A stretch of 64,000 nt of DNA from Algoriphagus boritolerans DSM 17298 = JCM 18970 (lineage in GTDB: Bacteria > Bacteroidota > Bacteroidia > Cytophagales > Cyclobacteriaceae): assembly GCF_900108085.1 (NCBI RefSeq), contig NZ_FNVR01000009.1, forward strand, positions 62,001 to 126,000, read 5' to 3'. The notes under the pieces were generated by a model. It searched no databases. It worked only from the letters and a program-made list of their open reading frames with translations, and was not told the origin of the DNA. This document shows positions 1-9,157 of this stretch, piece by piece. How positions within the stretch are numbered: position 1 is the stretch's first letter; every line of letters starts with the position of its first letter. Made by a program: the position numbers and the translations under genes.

Positions 1-1496
1 CAATGCCTCAGACCCGTTTTGTATTGAGCAAAGCGTTGGCGCTTGGACTTATTCCAATCGTGGTAGTCAATAAAGTAGATAAAGAAAACTGTCGTCCAGA
101 TGAAGTACAAGAGTCAGTTTTTGACTTAATGTTCAATTTGGATGCGACAGAAGATCAGCTGAATTTCTTCACGCTTTACGGTTCTGCAAAAGACAACTGG
201 ATGGGACCGGATTGGAAAAATCCAACCGATTCCATCTTCCCGCTTTTGGATGCAATTTTGGAATACATTCCTGCACCAAAAATTGAGGAAGGTAGCCTTC
301 AGATGCAAATCACTTCTTTGGATTATTCCAACTTCGTAGGTCGTATTGCTATCGGCCGTGTGAAAAGAGGAAAAATCGTTGAAAACCAACAGATCGCGCT
401 TTGCAAGTCAGATGGAACGATCAAAAAGATGCGGGTGAAAGAATTGCAGGTGTTCGAAGGATTGGGTCGGGTAAAAGTAGCTGAAGTCCCTGCCGGCGAT
501 ATCTGTGCGGTGATGGGTGTGGAAGATTTCGAAATCGGTGATACCATCTCCGATCCGGATACGCCCGAGGCACTTCCAAGAATTTCGATTGATGAGCCGA
601 CGATGAATATGCTCTTCACGATTAACAATTCTCCTTTCTTCGGTAAAGAAGGTAAATTCGTGACTTCCCGTCACCTAAGAGATAGACTTTACAAGGAAAC
701 TGAGAAAAACCTTGCGCTAAGAGTTGAACCAACCGATTCGGAAGATAAATTTTTGGTTTACGGACGCGGTATCCTTCACTTGTCCATCTTGATTGAGACC
801 ATGAGAAGAGAGGGATACGAACTTCAGGTGGGTCAGCCTCAGGTGATTTTCAAGGAAATTGACGGAGTAAAGTGCGAGCCAATCGAATTGCTCGTAGTTG
901 ACGTACCACAGGAGACTGCCGGAAAGGTAATCGAGCTTGCTACCCAGCGTAAAGGTGAATTGACCGTCATGGAGCCTAAGGGTGACCTTCAGCATTTGGA
1001 GTTCAGAATTCCTGCCAGAGGATTGATCGGCTTGAGAAACAATGTGCTGACCGCTACTCAAGGTGAGGCGATCATGAACCATAGATTCTCTGCTTACGAG
1101 CCGTTCAAAGGGACTATTCCTGGTCGAATCAACGGCTCGCTGATTTCTATGGAAAACGGACCTTGTACTGCCTATGCCATTGACAAACTTCAGGACAGAG
1201 GTGTATTCTTCGTAGATCCGGGAGATGATTTGTATGCAGGTCAGGTAGTGGGTGAGCACTCCAGAGACAATGACATCGTGGTAAATATTCAAAAAGGTAA
1301 AAAACTCACCAACATGAGAGCCTCAGGTTCTGATGACAACGTGAGAATCATTCCCGCAAAAAAATTCTCTTTGGAAGAATCCATGGAATACATCCAAAAG
1401 GATGAATACCTGGAGATCACTCCTAAATCCATCCGAATGAGAAAAATTTATCTGGATGAAAACGAAAGAGCCAGAATGGCAAAAAAAGAGTCTTAA
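1..1496 (+). CDS. typA: GTP-binding translation regulator TypA/BipA (5' end cut off by window)
   Basis: Ribosome-associated translational GTPase of the EF-G/LepA family, linked to stress adaptation and 50S assembly. The window starts inside the G domain: the frame is open to base 1 and the G4 motif NKVD is visible about 24 residues in. It is followed by the beta-barrel domain II, the EF-G III/V-like domains (including the conserved stretch around RGLIGLRN) and the BipA-specific C-terminal domain ending in ARMAKKES. About 497 residues are present of the roughly 600 usual for the family, so the N-terminal part of the G domain with its P-loop lies outside. An intrinsic terminator follows directly. 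The identification is secure. Confidence 0.97.
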   Translation, partial: MPQTRFVLSKALALGLIPIVVVNKVDKENCRPDEVQESVFDLMFNLDATEDQLNFFTLYGSAKDNWMGPDWKNPTDSIFPLLDAILEYIPAPKIEEGSLQMQITSLDYSNFVGRIAIGRVKRGKIVENQQIALCKSDGTIKKMRVKELQVFEGLGRVKVAEVPAGDICAVMGVEDFEIGDTISDPDTPEALPRISIDEPTMNMLFTINNSPFFGKEGKFVTSRHLRDRLYKETEKNLALRVEPTDSEDKFLVYGRGILHLSILIETMRREGYELQVGQPQVIFKEIDGVKCEPIELLVVDVPQETAGKVIELATQRKGELTVMEPKGDLQHLEFRIPARGLIGLRNNVLTATQGEAIMNHRFSAYEPFKGTIPGRINGSLISMENGPCTAYAIDKLQDRGVFFVDPGDDLYAGQVVGEHSRDNDIVVNIQKGKKLTNMRASGSDDNVRIIPAKKFSLEESMEYIQKDEYLEITPKSIRMRKIYLDENERARMAKKES

Positions 1497-1532
1497 AAGC
1501 TCTGATTCTAAGGATATTTAATCTTCAAATTG

Positions 1533-1565
1533 AAATCCTCCAGCTACTCTGCCGGAGGATTTTTC
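1533..1565 (+). terminator. Intrinsic terminator of typA
   Basis: AAATCCTCC (1533-1541) pairs with GGAGGATTT (1554-1562) and is followed by T residues. It lies about 35 bases after the typA stop codon. Confidence 0.85.
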
Positions 1566-1649
1566 ATTTCCATCTGTCATAAATCTTCTTCTGATTCCCA
1601 ACCAATTCTCGAATCTTTCGTGTTTAAAACTAAATCCAAATTCCCTCTT

Positions 1650-2548
1650 ATGAACAAATCATCCCTGCTCTTTTTGATCGATCTGACTCTTTCTACTTTT
1701 CTTACGCGCGGAGTAAAAATGATGTAATTCACCTAGCTGAAGGCCCAAAGGAAGTTCAAGTCATAGAAGTCGGATTCAATACGATTAAATATTCCTTTCC
1801 GAATGAAAAAACATTTTACAGCATCAGCAAACATTAAGTCAATAAAATTGAGTATGCCAGCGGAAGAGAAGAGGTATTTGAGAGTCCTTTTAAGAAAATT
1901 AATGGACTTGACAAGGCAGAGGATATATTTGTAACCTACAATCCTGATGAAGTTGCTGGACTTCAAAATATAGGTCAGCTTTTCAGCAAAACTACAGGAG
2001 TCACATCTCTTTCATCTATGTATAATGTCAAAAATCGTGCGTTTGACAAAATGAAGATGGAGGCTGCAATGCTAGGGGCAAATGTGATTTTGATCGGAAA
2101 TTCATCGTCAAGAGGGAATACCTATGGCAACGAGAATGTTCCTTCAGTATCTACTCAAACTGTACTTTTTGGTCAAGCGTACAACTCCTTTCCCTTGAAT
2201 ATTGAAAAACTTAAAGAAGAACTAAAAAATAAAAAAGTCCATTATTATTTGACTTATAGACTAAACAAAAGAATGGACTATCCCGAAATGACTGTCTCCA
2301 CCAAATATGATTCAGATCGAAATCATTTGATGACAGAAATCACAGAAGTATTTGAAAACAATGGGAAGCTTTTTGTAAAAATCAATGATTTCAAAAGCAA
2401 AACTAACGCTTTACAGGTAATTAGAGCAAATGAAAATCAAATTGTACTAATGAAACAGTTAAACAATAAAATTTATAATTACATTTTACTAACTGAAAAA
2501 AGTGACGTTCTTAAAAATCCTTCTACGATCCGTAGGGTTATTAATTAA
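1650..2548 (+). pseudogene. Broken gene for a secreted protein of unknown function
   Basis: Coding similarity runs through the whole stretch but no single frame is open. ATG at 1650 opens a hydrophobic signal-like peptide (MNKSSLLFL...) that stops at 1725-1730. The continuing frame, with SYARSKNDVIHL near 1700-1735, is shifted relative to it. That frame then meets an in-frame TAA at 1835-1837, after ...YSISKH, and resumes as VNKIEYASGREEVF. The DVIHL...VQVIEVG...IKY...VNKIEYASG pattern is typical of a small secreted or lipoprotein module common in Bacteroidota. The remainder (2018-2548) is open and ends in RRVIN. One frameshift plus one nonsense codon argue for a pseudogene; two independent sequencing errors are the alternative. 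The function is unknown. Confidence 0.75.
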
Positions 2549-2640
2549 AATTTAGGTTAGAAGAAATCTACCAATAGCTTTAAAATTGGATATACCTTAC
2601 TCATTAGTCATTCTCACTTTCCAACAGAGCCGTATTAATT

Positions 2641-3708
2641 TCAATTCATCCCTTTAATTACCACATTTCCAGTACCACCAGGCAAGCAGGGATACTGAAA
2701 ATCAATCTTTGCACGCTTTGGTGAAGTGATGGTCGTATAAAACGCATCCAAAAATTTAAATGATGATTTGATGTATTTTTCGTCCAACAAATCGCTGTCA
2801 GCATACAAAGAATAGACAGCATCTTTTTGGCCAATAAATTCCTTGAAAGTATTCTCAAAACGGTCCATATCATCGATACAAAATCCACGATACCTTCTGT
2901 CTGTAATCGAAGGCAGCTTCAGTTGGGGTGCAGGCATGGCATAGGGGGCTCGGACTATACCCGCGTGGTCAAAATCATACGGCACTGCCACCGGTTTGCC
3001 AAGATTTGGTGAACTGATCAGCTTTATATTTTGACGGTACTGAACGGACCAATCCGTATTTCCGATTAGATATTGGAATACCGCCATCCTCAGAAAGTCC
3101 TCTTCTTTCACAGTTTCCGGCTGTACCAAATCCTTGTCCAGAGATTCCATCAGGTTCCGCTTCGCCATTTGATCTTCCTCTTCGATCAAGAATCCGATAA
3201 ATGGTCCAAAACTTTTATCAAAATCGCTTTGATCCACTAGTGTTAATCTCACCAACCTAACTTTAAAACTATTGGGAGTCAGCAGATTATATAACCTATA
3301 GGCATAATACTCCCTTATGACATACTTTTCACCCCGACAAGGCATCACCAGTTTGATCTTATCCTGAGCTGAAAAAAGAGTGCCTTTAGTACTTTCTTTT
3401 GCGAAATTCAAGAGTATAGGGGGGTATTCGCAAATGTTCATTTCTCTTCTAAAATGTCCACGTGTCCTAAGCCGAAGTGGTATAACTTTTTTATTATCAG
3501 CGGATTCGGAGTAGGCAATTAAAAAATCAAAGTATTCAGGCTCTCCTTTTGTGTTTTTTAACAGGTTTTTAACATCCCCCTTCAACTCTATTTCCAGGAT
3601 TTCCTCGTCCTCAAAAAGACCCTCACTTTGCCCAAAACTAAGAGGAGTCAAGATCAAGAATGACATCAAAGAAGGGATTACTTTATTGAATTTATTTAAA
3701 AGAGTCAT
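2641..3708 (-). CDS. Secreted protein, possibly CotH-kinase-like
   Basis: A 355-residue protein with a signal peptide (hydrophobic core ending LTPLSFGQ at about residue 27), so exported. The middle carries RLRTRGHFRRE, then FGPFIGFLIEEED, and later FQYLIGNTDWSVQ and VPYDFDHAG. The order basic-RG strand, 'YLIGNTDW' helix and 'PYDFD' acidic motif resembles the CotH family of atypical kinases, in which the late acidic motif binds metal. This is a family resemblance seen by eye and not established. It is convergent with the broken gene at 1650-2548, and no partner gene is evident. Confidence 0.6.
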   Translation of the reverse strand: MTLLNKFNKVIPSLMSFLILTPLSFGQSEGLFEDEEILEIELKGDVKNLLKNTKGEPEYFDFLIAYSESADNKKVIPLRLRTRGHFRREMNICEYPPILLNFAKESTKGTLFSAQDKIKLVMPCRGEKYVIREYYAYRLYNLLTPNSFKVRLVRLTLVDQSDFDKSFGPFIGFLIEEEDQMAKRNLMESLDKDLVQPETVKEEDFLRMAVFQYLIGNTDWSVQYRQNIKLISSPNLGKPVAVPYDFDHAGIVRAPYAMPAPQLKLPSITDRRYRGFCIDDMDRFENTFKEFIGQKDAVYSLYADSDLLDEKYIKSSFKFLDAFYTTITSPKRAKIDFQYPCLPGGTGNVVIKGMN

Positions 3709-3897
3709 AGTTGATCAGGAAATAAGTTTAGGCAACATCAAAAAACGGCACATATTGCTTAATCACAGTTTGGAACATTCATTTAGCTTCGATCTATCCC
3801 CAATGTTATTTTAAAGTAATTTAAATTTTTATCTTTAAACTTTGGTCAGAAAGATCAATTCAAACCGAGTTAAACTCAGCAGAAGCTGAATCAACCT

Positions 3898-4290
3898 ATG
3901 ACTTCTCGACGAAAAGTAATTCAAACCCTAGGCTTGGCGAGTGCCGCTGCCTTTATACCTATTCACACAATCGCATCAATTATGCCCACACAAAAAATGA
4001 TTCACCAGGTCTATTTCTGGTTGCACAAAGACTCCGATTTAAACGAATTTAAAACTGATGCAGCACCCATGCTGGGTCGATGCAAGGACGTCGCAAGTTT
4101 TATCATGGGAACTCCAGCTCCGACGGAAAAGCGTGAGGTAGTCGATCACAGCTTTCACGTATCCTGCACCTTGTTTTTTGATTCTCTGGAGGCACAAGCT
4201 GCCTATCAAACTGATCCTCTTCACCTGCAGTTTATTGAAAAGTACTCCCACATGTGGAAAACGGTGAAAGTCTACGACATAGCGATTTAA
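3898..4290 (+). CDS. Dabb (stress-responsive A/B barrel) domain protein with export signal
   Basis: A 130-residue protein. The N-terminus SRRKVIQTLGLASAAAF resembles a Tat-type signal (twin Arg followed by a hydrophobic stretch), so export of a folded protein is likely. The rest (from about residue 30) matches the short dimeric alpha+beta barrel fold of the Dabb family: HQVYFWLHKD at the start, a central ...FFDSLEAQAAYQTDPLH helix region and a closing strand TVKVYDI. These domains are found in small stress proteins and cyclase-like enzymes, and no substrate can be read from the sequence. The S41 protease gene follows 57 bases downstream on the same strand and may share a transcript. Confidence 0.8.
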   Translation: MTSRRKVIQTLGLASAAAFIPIHTIASIMPTQKMIHQVYFWLHKDSDLNEFKTDAAPMLGRCKDVASFIMGTPAPTEKREVVDHSFHVSCTLFFDSLEAQAAYQTDPLHLQFIEKYSHMWKTVKVYDIAI

Positions 4291-4347
4291 TTAAAACCCG
4301 CATCGCCATAATTTCCGTAAATGAGTAAAGTCAAATTGTAAAAGTCT

Positions 4348-5667
4348 ATGAAAAAGTTAAGTTGGATTATCGGATTGGGGATTTTGATTGTGTGGGGATG
4401 TGATCCAAAAGATGACCCAACCCCTACGATTCCAGGCCAGGAAGTCAAGCAGGCCATCTTCGACAGTATGAAGGAGTGGTACTTTTGGAATCAGGAACTG
4501 CCCGCTACCGTGAATTTAGCCAACTTTGATTCCAACGAAGCCCTTTTGGACGGAATCATTTTCAAGCCTTTGGATCGATTTTCCTATTTGACCACCCAAG
4601 AAGCGTTCACCAACGCCTTTGTCGGGAGAAATGCAGGTCACGGATTTGGGTTTGCTTTCACTTCAGATGAAAAGCTTTTCATATCCTTTGTTTTTGACGA
4701 ATCTCCTGCCGGAAAGGACGGTTGGAAACGTGGCTGGGAAATCATCCAAATCAACGGAAAACCAATCGCTGAATACAAAACCTCCTCAGGCGGATACGAC
4801 TTCAAACTAGGTCCTCCAGATCCAGGAATCAGCAACTCATTTACGTTCAAACTTCCTGACGGAACCACTACAACCAGAACTAACATCAAAGCGGAGTACC
4901 AATCCAATTCGGTTCTGGAACAAAAAGTATTCGATGCTGGTGGTAAAAAAGTGGGTTATTGGGCTTATCAGAGCTTCAAAGCTACGGCTGGACTTAACCC
5001 AACCCGAAGTGCTGAGGTGACCTCTTCCATGGAATTTTTCCAAAGTCAGGGAATACAAGATCTGATCATCGATTTGAGATATAATGGAGGAGGTTCGGTA
5101 GCCGTTGCAGAACAGATTTCAAATTATTTAATACAAAGTTCCAATTCTGGAAAATTGATGTACACCAATAAGTTGAATGCAACCAAATCCAGCCAAAACA
5201 ACTCTAAAAACTTCTCTAAAATCGGAACCTTAGCCCTTTCCAGAGTAATCTTTATTACCTCACGAGGCTCGGCATCTGCTTCCGAATTAGTCATCAATAA
5301 CTTGGACCCGTACATGGAAGTAGTCCTGATCGGAGACAATACCTTTGGAAAACCGGTAGGTTCATTTCCGCTTTCGCAGTTTAACAGGCTATTGAAAGAT
5401 AACAACGTGGAAGTGGTTCCGATCACCTTTGCTACCGCCAATTCGGAGGGCAAAGCAGAATATTTCGACGGATTTCCCGCCAATTTCAATGTTGGAGACT
5501 CACCTCAATTCGAATGGGGAGATCCCCAAGACCTCAGGCTAGCCGCTGCACTTCAATTTGTGCAAAACGGAAATGTATCAGGAAGAATGATGGACACCTA
5601 CTTCAAACCCAAGTGGGAAATGATAGATGCATTTAAAGGATTGCAACAAGAGTTTCCATCGTACTAA
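4348..5667 (+). CDS. S41-family C-terminal-processing peptidase, lipoprotein
   Basis: A 439-residue lipoprotein: the signal peptide ends at a lipobox with Cys18 (IVWGCDP), so the protein is anchored in the periplasm or outer membrane. Residues about 30-85 form the usual N-terminal helical segment and about 95-185 a PDZ-like domain (GFGFAF..., EIIQINGKPI). Residues about 200-410 are the S41 catalytic domain with DLRYNGGG (243-249), the nucleophile motif GSASASE (307-313) and the general base Lys335 in FGKPVG. These are the Ser/Lys dyad elements of Prc/CtpA proteases, which cleave substrates near their C-termini. An intrinsic terminator follows closely, so the gene ends its transcript. Confidence 0.93.
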   Translation: MKKLSWIIGLGILIVWGCDPKDDPTPTIPGQEVKQAIFDSMKEWYFWNQELPATVNLANFDSNEALLDGIIFKPLDRFSYLTTQEAFTNAFVGRNAGHGFGFAFTSDEKLFISFVFDESPAGKDGWKRGWEIIQINGKPIAEYKTSSGGYDFKLGPPDPGISNSFTFKLPDGTTTTRTNIKAEYQSNSVLEQKVFDAGGKKVGYWAYQSFKATAGLNPTRSAEVTSSMEFFQSQGIQDLIIDLRYNGGGSVAVAEQISNYLIQSSNSGKLMYTNKLNATKSSQNNSKNFSKIGTLALSRVIFITSRGSASASELVINNLDPYMEVVLIGDNTFGKPVGSFPLSQFNRLLKDNNVEVVPITFATANSEGKAEYFDGFPANFNVGDSPQFEWGDPQDLRLAAALQFVQNGNVSGRMMDTYFKPKWEMIDAFKGLQQEFPSY

Positions 5668-5674
5668 AAGATAA

Positions 5675-5701
5675 AAGCCCGATCGTCTGATCGGGCTTAT
5701 T
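5675..5701 (+). terminator. Intrinsic terminator of the S41 peptidase gene
   Basis: Perfect 10-bp stem AAGCCCGATC (5675-5684) / GATCGGGCTT (5689-5698) with a 4-base loop, eight bases after the stop codon. Only a short T run follows. Confidence 0.85.
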
Positions 5702-5771
5702 ATTCAACAAAAAACTGGGATTCCAAACCTACTTCAAGCATGAAATGCGGTTTGAATTCTAATTTTCTTAT

Positions 5772-5921
5772 CTACTCCAACTTTTTACTAAATAATTCTA
5801 AAAGAGCACTATTAGATACATTTCCAAGATTTACTTTTATGAGCTTAAGAGGTTTCTTTTTGATAAGATAACTTAATTTGAAATCAGGATCTTTTGAAAT
5901 CAACATAAAGTCATTTCTATT
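5772..5921 (-). pseudogene. 3' remnant of a DUF5615-type PIN-like toxin gene
   Basis: The minus strand reads NRNDFMLISKDPDF, then KLSYLI, then KPLKLIKVNLGNVSN and a closing ALLELFSKKLE before TAG (5772-5774). This matches the C-terminal half of DUF5615 PIN-like toxins, which have an 'ITKDxDF' strand and a 'GNxS' turn before the last helix. Upstream the frame is closed by TAA at 5922-5924, and no N-terminal half or antitoxin is recognisable. It is therefore a truncated relic, not a short functional gene. It occupies most of the otherwise empty gap 5702-5994, in which I see nothing else. Confidence 0.6.
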
Positions 5922-5994
5922 TTAAAGTTAACCTATCCCTTCAAAAAACAGGCATTTCAAAACATTGAATCCTAGATAAATACGATAATACGGT

Positions 5995-6591
5995 TCATTT
6001 TTTATGCCGCTCAATCAACACCTGCATCACCTCATCTAGCTCATAGTTTTTGGCCTCGAGCAAAACCAAGTAGTGAAAAAGTAAATCTGCCGCCTCACCC
6101 AGGAACAAATCCTTATTATCGTCCTTGGCTTCGATTACAAGTTCTACCGCTTCCTCTCCCACTTTCTGTGCGATTTTATTGATGCCCTTGGCAAAAAGAG
6201 ATGCGGTGTAGGATTTATCTGTAGGATTGTTTTTCCGGTCTTTAATGATCGCCCGAAGTTGGTCGATAAAACCTGTCTTGGACTGGTTCTTTTCGTTAAA
6301 ACACGTATCTGCACCCGTGTGACAAACCGGGCCACGCGGATTTGCTTTGACCAAAATCGAATCTCCATCACAATCCACAGCCATAGAAACCAGCTCCATG
6401 AAATTCCCTGAAGTCTCCCCCTTGGTCCAGAGTCGATTTTTGCTTCGGGAGAAGAAAGTCACCATGCCACTTTCCTTGGTTTTCGCCAAAGCCTCCTCAT
6501 TCATATAGCCTTGCATCAAGATTTTTCCACTCAGTGAATCTTGTACAATTGCCGGGACGAGGTTGTTCATTTTGTTGAAGTCGATATTCAT
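5995..6591 (-). CDS. hisIE: Bifunctional phosphoribosyl-AMP cyclohydrolase / phosphoribosyl-ATP pyrophosphohydrolase HisIE
   Basis: A 198-residue cytosolic fusion enzyme for steps 2 and 3 of histidine synthesis. Residues about 1-105 are HisI with the metal motif VDCDGDS and the zinc-binding cysteines of GPVCHTGADTCF. Residues about 110-198 are the HisE domain with GEEAVELVIEAKD, the acidic helix that binds Mg-pyrophosphate. It is the last his gene of a minus-strand run hisH-hisA-hisF-hisIE, separated from hisF by about 200 bases containing short repeats. The chosen start gives MNIDFNKMNNLV, which fits the family N-terminus. Confidence 0.96.
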   Translation of the reverse strand: MNIDFNKMNNLVPAIVQDSLSGKILMQGYMNEEALAKTKESGMVTFFSRSKNRLWTKGETSGNFMELVSMAVDCDGDSILVKANPRGPVCHTGADTCFNEKNQSKTGFIDQLRAIIKDRKNNPTDKSYTASLFAKGINKIAQKVGEEAVELVIEAKDDNKDLFLGEAADLLFHYLVLLEAKNYELDEVMQVLIERHKK

Positions 6592-6731
6592 CGTAATTCT
6601 AATTTTTGATCTTATTTATAATAAAAGATAGCTATGCAGACATTTGTTAAGATATGGCTAAAGCCGAGACATTTACAGAAAGCTAACTGGAAGCTAAATC
6701 TTATTCACCATCGATTATCCCTGTTTATCTT

Positions 6732-6796
6732 GCGAAGCTTATCTTCTCCAACCTATCTCGCGAAGCATATCTTCATTTTACCCGAAGCATATCTTA
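6732..6796. repeat. Three degenerate copies of a CGAAGC-ATATCTT word between hisIE and hisF
   Basis: GCGAAGCTTATCTTC (6732-6746), GCGAAGCATATCTTC (6760-6774) and CGAAGCATATCTTA (6783-6796) follow each other at 28- and 23-base steps. The last copy runs into the hisF stop codon. The function is unknown. They belong to the low-complexity linker DNA seen between most his and trp genes here. Confidence 0.7.
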
Positions 6797-7549
6797 TTTC
6801 CTGACACTTATCCCCTCCCCATCCAAATACCGCTTCAAATCAGGAATCGAGATTTCTTTGAAGTGGAAAATACTGGCCGCCAATGCGGCGTCTGCCTTGC
6901 CAAAGGTAAACACATCCTTGAAATGGACCATCGTTCCTGCTCCTCCCGATGCTATGACAGGAATGGACAATGCCGATGAAATCTCCGCCAGAATCTCATT
7001 GGCAAAACCCGCTTTGGTTCCATCATGATCCATGGAAGTAAGCAATATCTCTCCAGCACCACGGTCTGCCACTTCCTTGGCCCAAGCTTGTGTCTGAAGC
7101 AAAGTTGGCTTTCTTCCTCCATGGGTATGGACAAAGTCCAAGCCATCCACATTCCGGGTATCAATGGCTACGACGATGCACTGAGATCCAAACTCCCGAG
7201 CCATTTCATCAATGACACCCGGATTATTTACCGCAGCCGAATTAATGGAAATCTTGTCCGCCCCGGCGTAAAGCAGGACCTTCACATCCTCCACAGTAGA
7301 GATCCCACCACCGACGGTAAAAGGAATATTGATTGCTTTGGCCACTTTTGTTACAAGTTCAGCCAACGTCTTCCGCTTATCCACCGTAGCCGTGATATCC
7401 AAAAATACCAGTTCGTCCGCCCCTTCGTCAGAGTAGATTTTTGCCAGCTCGACCGGATCTCCGGCATCACGTAGCTGGACAAAATTAACTCCCTTGACCG
7501 TGCGACCGTCTTTGATATCGAGGCAGGGGATGATTCTTTTCGTTAGCAT
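6794..7549 (-). CDS. hisF: Imidazole glycerol phosphate synthase cyclase subunit HisF
   Basis: A 251-residue (beta/alpha)8 barrel that joins ammonia from HisH to PRFAR, giving imidazole glycerol phosphate and AICAR. The first catalytic Asp is in [13 protein letters not shown] (about residue 11) and the second in VVAIDTRN (about residue 130). Phosphate-binding loops are seen at TVGGGI and ASGGAG. Length and start ([12 protein letters not shown]) are canonical. It lies between hisA and hisIE; hisH is two genes upstream in the same run, so the two subunits should be co-produced. Confidence 0.98.
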   Translation of the reverse strand: MLTKRIIPCLDIKDGRTVKGVNFVQLRDAGDPVELAKIYSDEGADELVFLDITATVDKRKTLAELVTKVAKAINIPFTVGGGISTVEDVKVLLYAGADKISINSAAVNNPGVIDEMAREFGSQCIVVAIDTRNVDGLDFVHTHGGRKPTLLQTQAWAKEVADRGAGEILLTSMDHDGTKAGFANEILAEISSALSIPVIASGGAGTMVHFKDVFTFGKADAALAASIFHFKEISIPDLKRYLDGEGISVRK

Positions 7550-7720
7550 AATATACTCTTCAAAACTTCATTATTCACCATTCGGCGTTCGTTATTCGAT
7601 ATTGAAAATTTACGATTTACGGATGACGATTAAAATTATCAATGACCAATTACCAAATCTTAAGGTTTGACTTCCTTGATCATTGACCATTGAGTTTGCT
7701 AATTGATCATTGAATGACTC
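7550..7720. repeat. Low-complexity word-repeat linker between hisF and hisA
   Basis: This 171-base gap is built from short near-repeated words: TTCGTTATTCGATATT, ATTTACGATTTACGGATGACG, CAATGACCAATTACC and GATCATTGACCATTG / TGATCATTGAATGAC. No open frame, terminator or promoter stands out. Related words occur in other linkers of the his and trp operons. Confidence 0.6.
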
Positions 7721-8437
7721 TTATCCAAAGCTCGCCAGTTCCTCCAGCGTCACCCTTCCTTCATAATAGGCCTTTCCGACAATCGTTCCGTAAACACCGA
7801 TTTTTTCAAGCTCTTCCAAATCCTTGACAGAAGAAACTCCCCCACTGGCGATGAGCTTCAAATCCGGAATTTCCTGCAAAATCTCACGATACAAATCCAT
7901 AGAGGGCCCTTGAAGCAAACCGTCTTTGGCTACATCTGTACAGATCACATAGCGGATACCTTTTTCGAAATAGCTCTTGACAAACGGAATCAAATCCACC
8001 GAGGTAGTCTCCTCCCAACCACCAACTGCGATTTTCTTGTTTTTTGCGTCAGCACCGAGAATGATTTTCTCTGCTCCGTAGGTAGAAATCCAAGTTTCGA
8101 ATAAACTGGGATTTTTCACCGCAATGCTTCCACCGGTCACTTGCGTAGCACCAAGAGAAAAAGCCTTTTCAATCTCATTATCCGCTTGAATTCCTCCACC
8201 AAAATCAACCTGCAGGCTCGTCCCAGAGCAAATTCGCTCCAAAACATCGGCGTTGATGATTTTTTTGGCCTTGGCTCCATCCAGATCAACCAGATGAAGC
8301 CGCTGAATCCCTACGCCTTCGAAGCGCTTGGCCATCTCGAGCGGGTCGTCATGGTATTCTTTTTTGCTGCTGTAGTCGCCCTGACTGAGTCGGACGCACT
8401 TGCCTCCGATGAGGTCGATGGCTGGAATGATGTGCAT
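7721..8437 (-). CDS. hisA: Phosphoribosylformimino-5-aminoimidazole carboxamide ribotide isomerase HisA
   Basis: A 238-residue (beta/alpha)8 barrel that converts ProFAR to PRFAR, the substrate of HisF/HisH. The first catalytic Asp is in IIPAIDLIGGKCVRL (about residue 8) and the second in ILGADAKN (about residue 129). Phosphate-binding glycines are in VDFGGGIQ and IASGGVSS. The ATG at 8435-8437 is directly abutted upstream, on the coding strand, by the word AATTTTCCAATCTTTCAA, which also precedes trpA. Confidence 0.97.
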   Translation of the reverse strand: MHIIPAIDLIGGKCVRLSQGDYSSKKEYHDDPLEMAKRFEGVGIQRLHLVDLDGAKAKKIINADVLERICSGTSLQVDFGGGIQADNEIEKAFSLGATQVTGGSIAVKNPSLFETWISTYGAEKIILGADAKNKKIAVGGWEETTSVDLIPFVKSYFEKGIRYVICTDVAKDGLLQGPSMDLYREILQEIPDLKLIASGGVSSVKDLEELEKIGVYGTIVGKAYYEGRVTLEELASFG

Positions 8438-8560
8438 TTGAAAGATTGGAAAATTTTAAAATTGAAAGATTGGAAAATTGAAGTTGGAAAGTCGAAAAGT
8501 TTCAATTCGGTAAAGTTGGTTGGTTATTCCTTCGTATTTCGTACTTCTAACTTGGTATTT
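8438..8560. repeat. Linker with duplicated 18-mer upstream of hisA
   Basis: The 18-mer TTGAAAGATTGGAAAATT occurs exactly at 8438-8455 and again at 8462-8479. A third exact copy sits at 17829-17846, just upstream of trpA. The rest of the linker continues in similar words (GTTGGAAAGTCGAAAAG, TCGTATTTCGTACTTC). Confidence 0.85.
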
Positions 8561-9157
8561 CTAAATTGAAAGGAAATTTGCCAACAGCTTCTCCCCCACC
8601 ACACTACTTTTCTCCGGGTGAGCTTGAATCGCCCAGTAATTATCCCGATGCAAGATCGCGGTGAAATCGTGAATGTAATGTGAGGTGGCGATGGTGTAAT
8701 CGCTTAGCTCGGCAAAGAAGCTGTGGACGTAATACACAAATGGATTCGCTGGAAGATCTGTCAGTAACGGATTTTCAGCCAGGTTTTCGAGTTCGTTCCA
8801 TCCGACATGCGGCACCTTGAATTCCTGAGAATTCTCAGGAATAAACCGCTTCACTTTAACCGGGAAAATCCCCAAACATTCGGTATCGTTTTCCTCCGAA
8901 TGCTCGCAAAGCAACTGCAAACCGAGACAAACTCCAAGAAATGGCTGCTTCAACGCTTTGATCAACTGATCCAGCTTTCTGGCCTTAAGATAGGACATCG
9001 CTGTACTTGCCTCACCCTGACCGGGAAAGATGACTTTGTCGGCAGCCCGGATTTTCTCCGGGTCATCTGTAAGTTCGGCAACCACCCCCAATCGCTCTAG
9101 GGCGTAAAGGACAGATTGGACATTGCCCGAGTTATATTTGATTACGGCTATTTTCAT
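8561..9157 (-). CDS. hisH: Imidazole glycerol phosphate synthase glutaminase subunit HisH
   Basis: A 198-residue class I glutamine amidotransferase that supplies ammonia to HisF. It shows the oxyanion/nucleophile elbow GVCLGLQLL with the catalytic Cys, and the His-Glu pair in QAHPEKSS near the C-terminus. I start it at the ATG giving MKIAVIKYNSGN. A slightly longer frame (7 residues, MCLDTSK) lies in linker DNA and does not fit the family. It is the first his gene in this run; the genes for the earlier pathway steps (hisG, hisD, hisC, hisB) are not in the window. Confidence 0.96.
   Translation of the reverse strand: MKIAVIKYNSGNVQSVLYALERLGVVAELTDDPEKIRAADKVIFPGQGEASTAMSYLKARKLDQLIKALKQPFLGVCLGLQLLCEHSEENDTECLGIFPVKVKRFIPENSQEFKVPHVGWNELENLAENPLLTDLPANPFVYYVHSFFAELSDYTIATSHYIHDFTAILHRDNYWAIQAHPEKSSVVGEKLLANFLSI

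Noticed and set aside
717-1292. 191-residue antisense frame inside typA
   Set aside because: It is a shadow of the typA coding frame on the opposite strand, with no family resemblance of its own.
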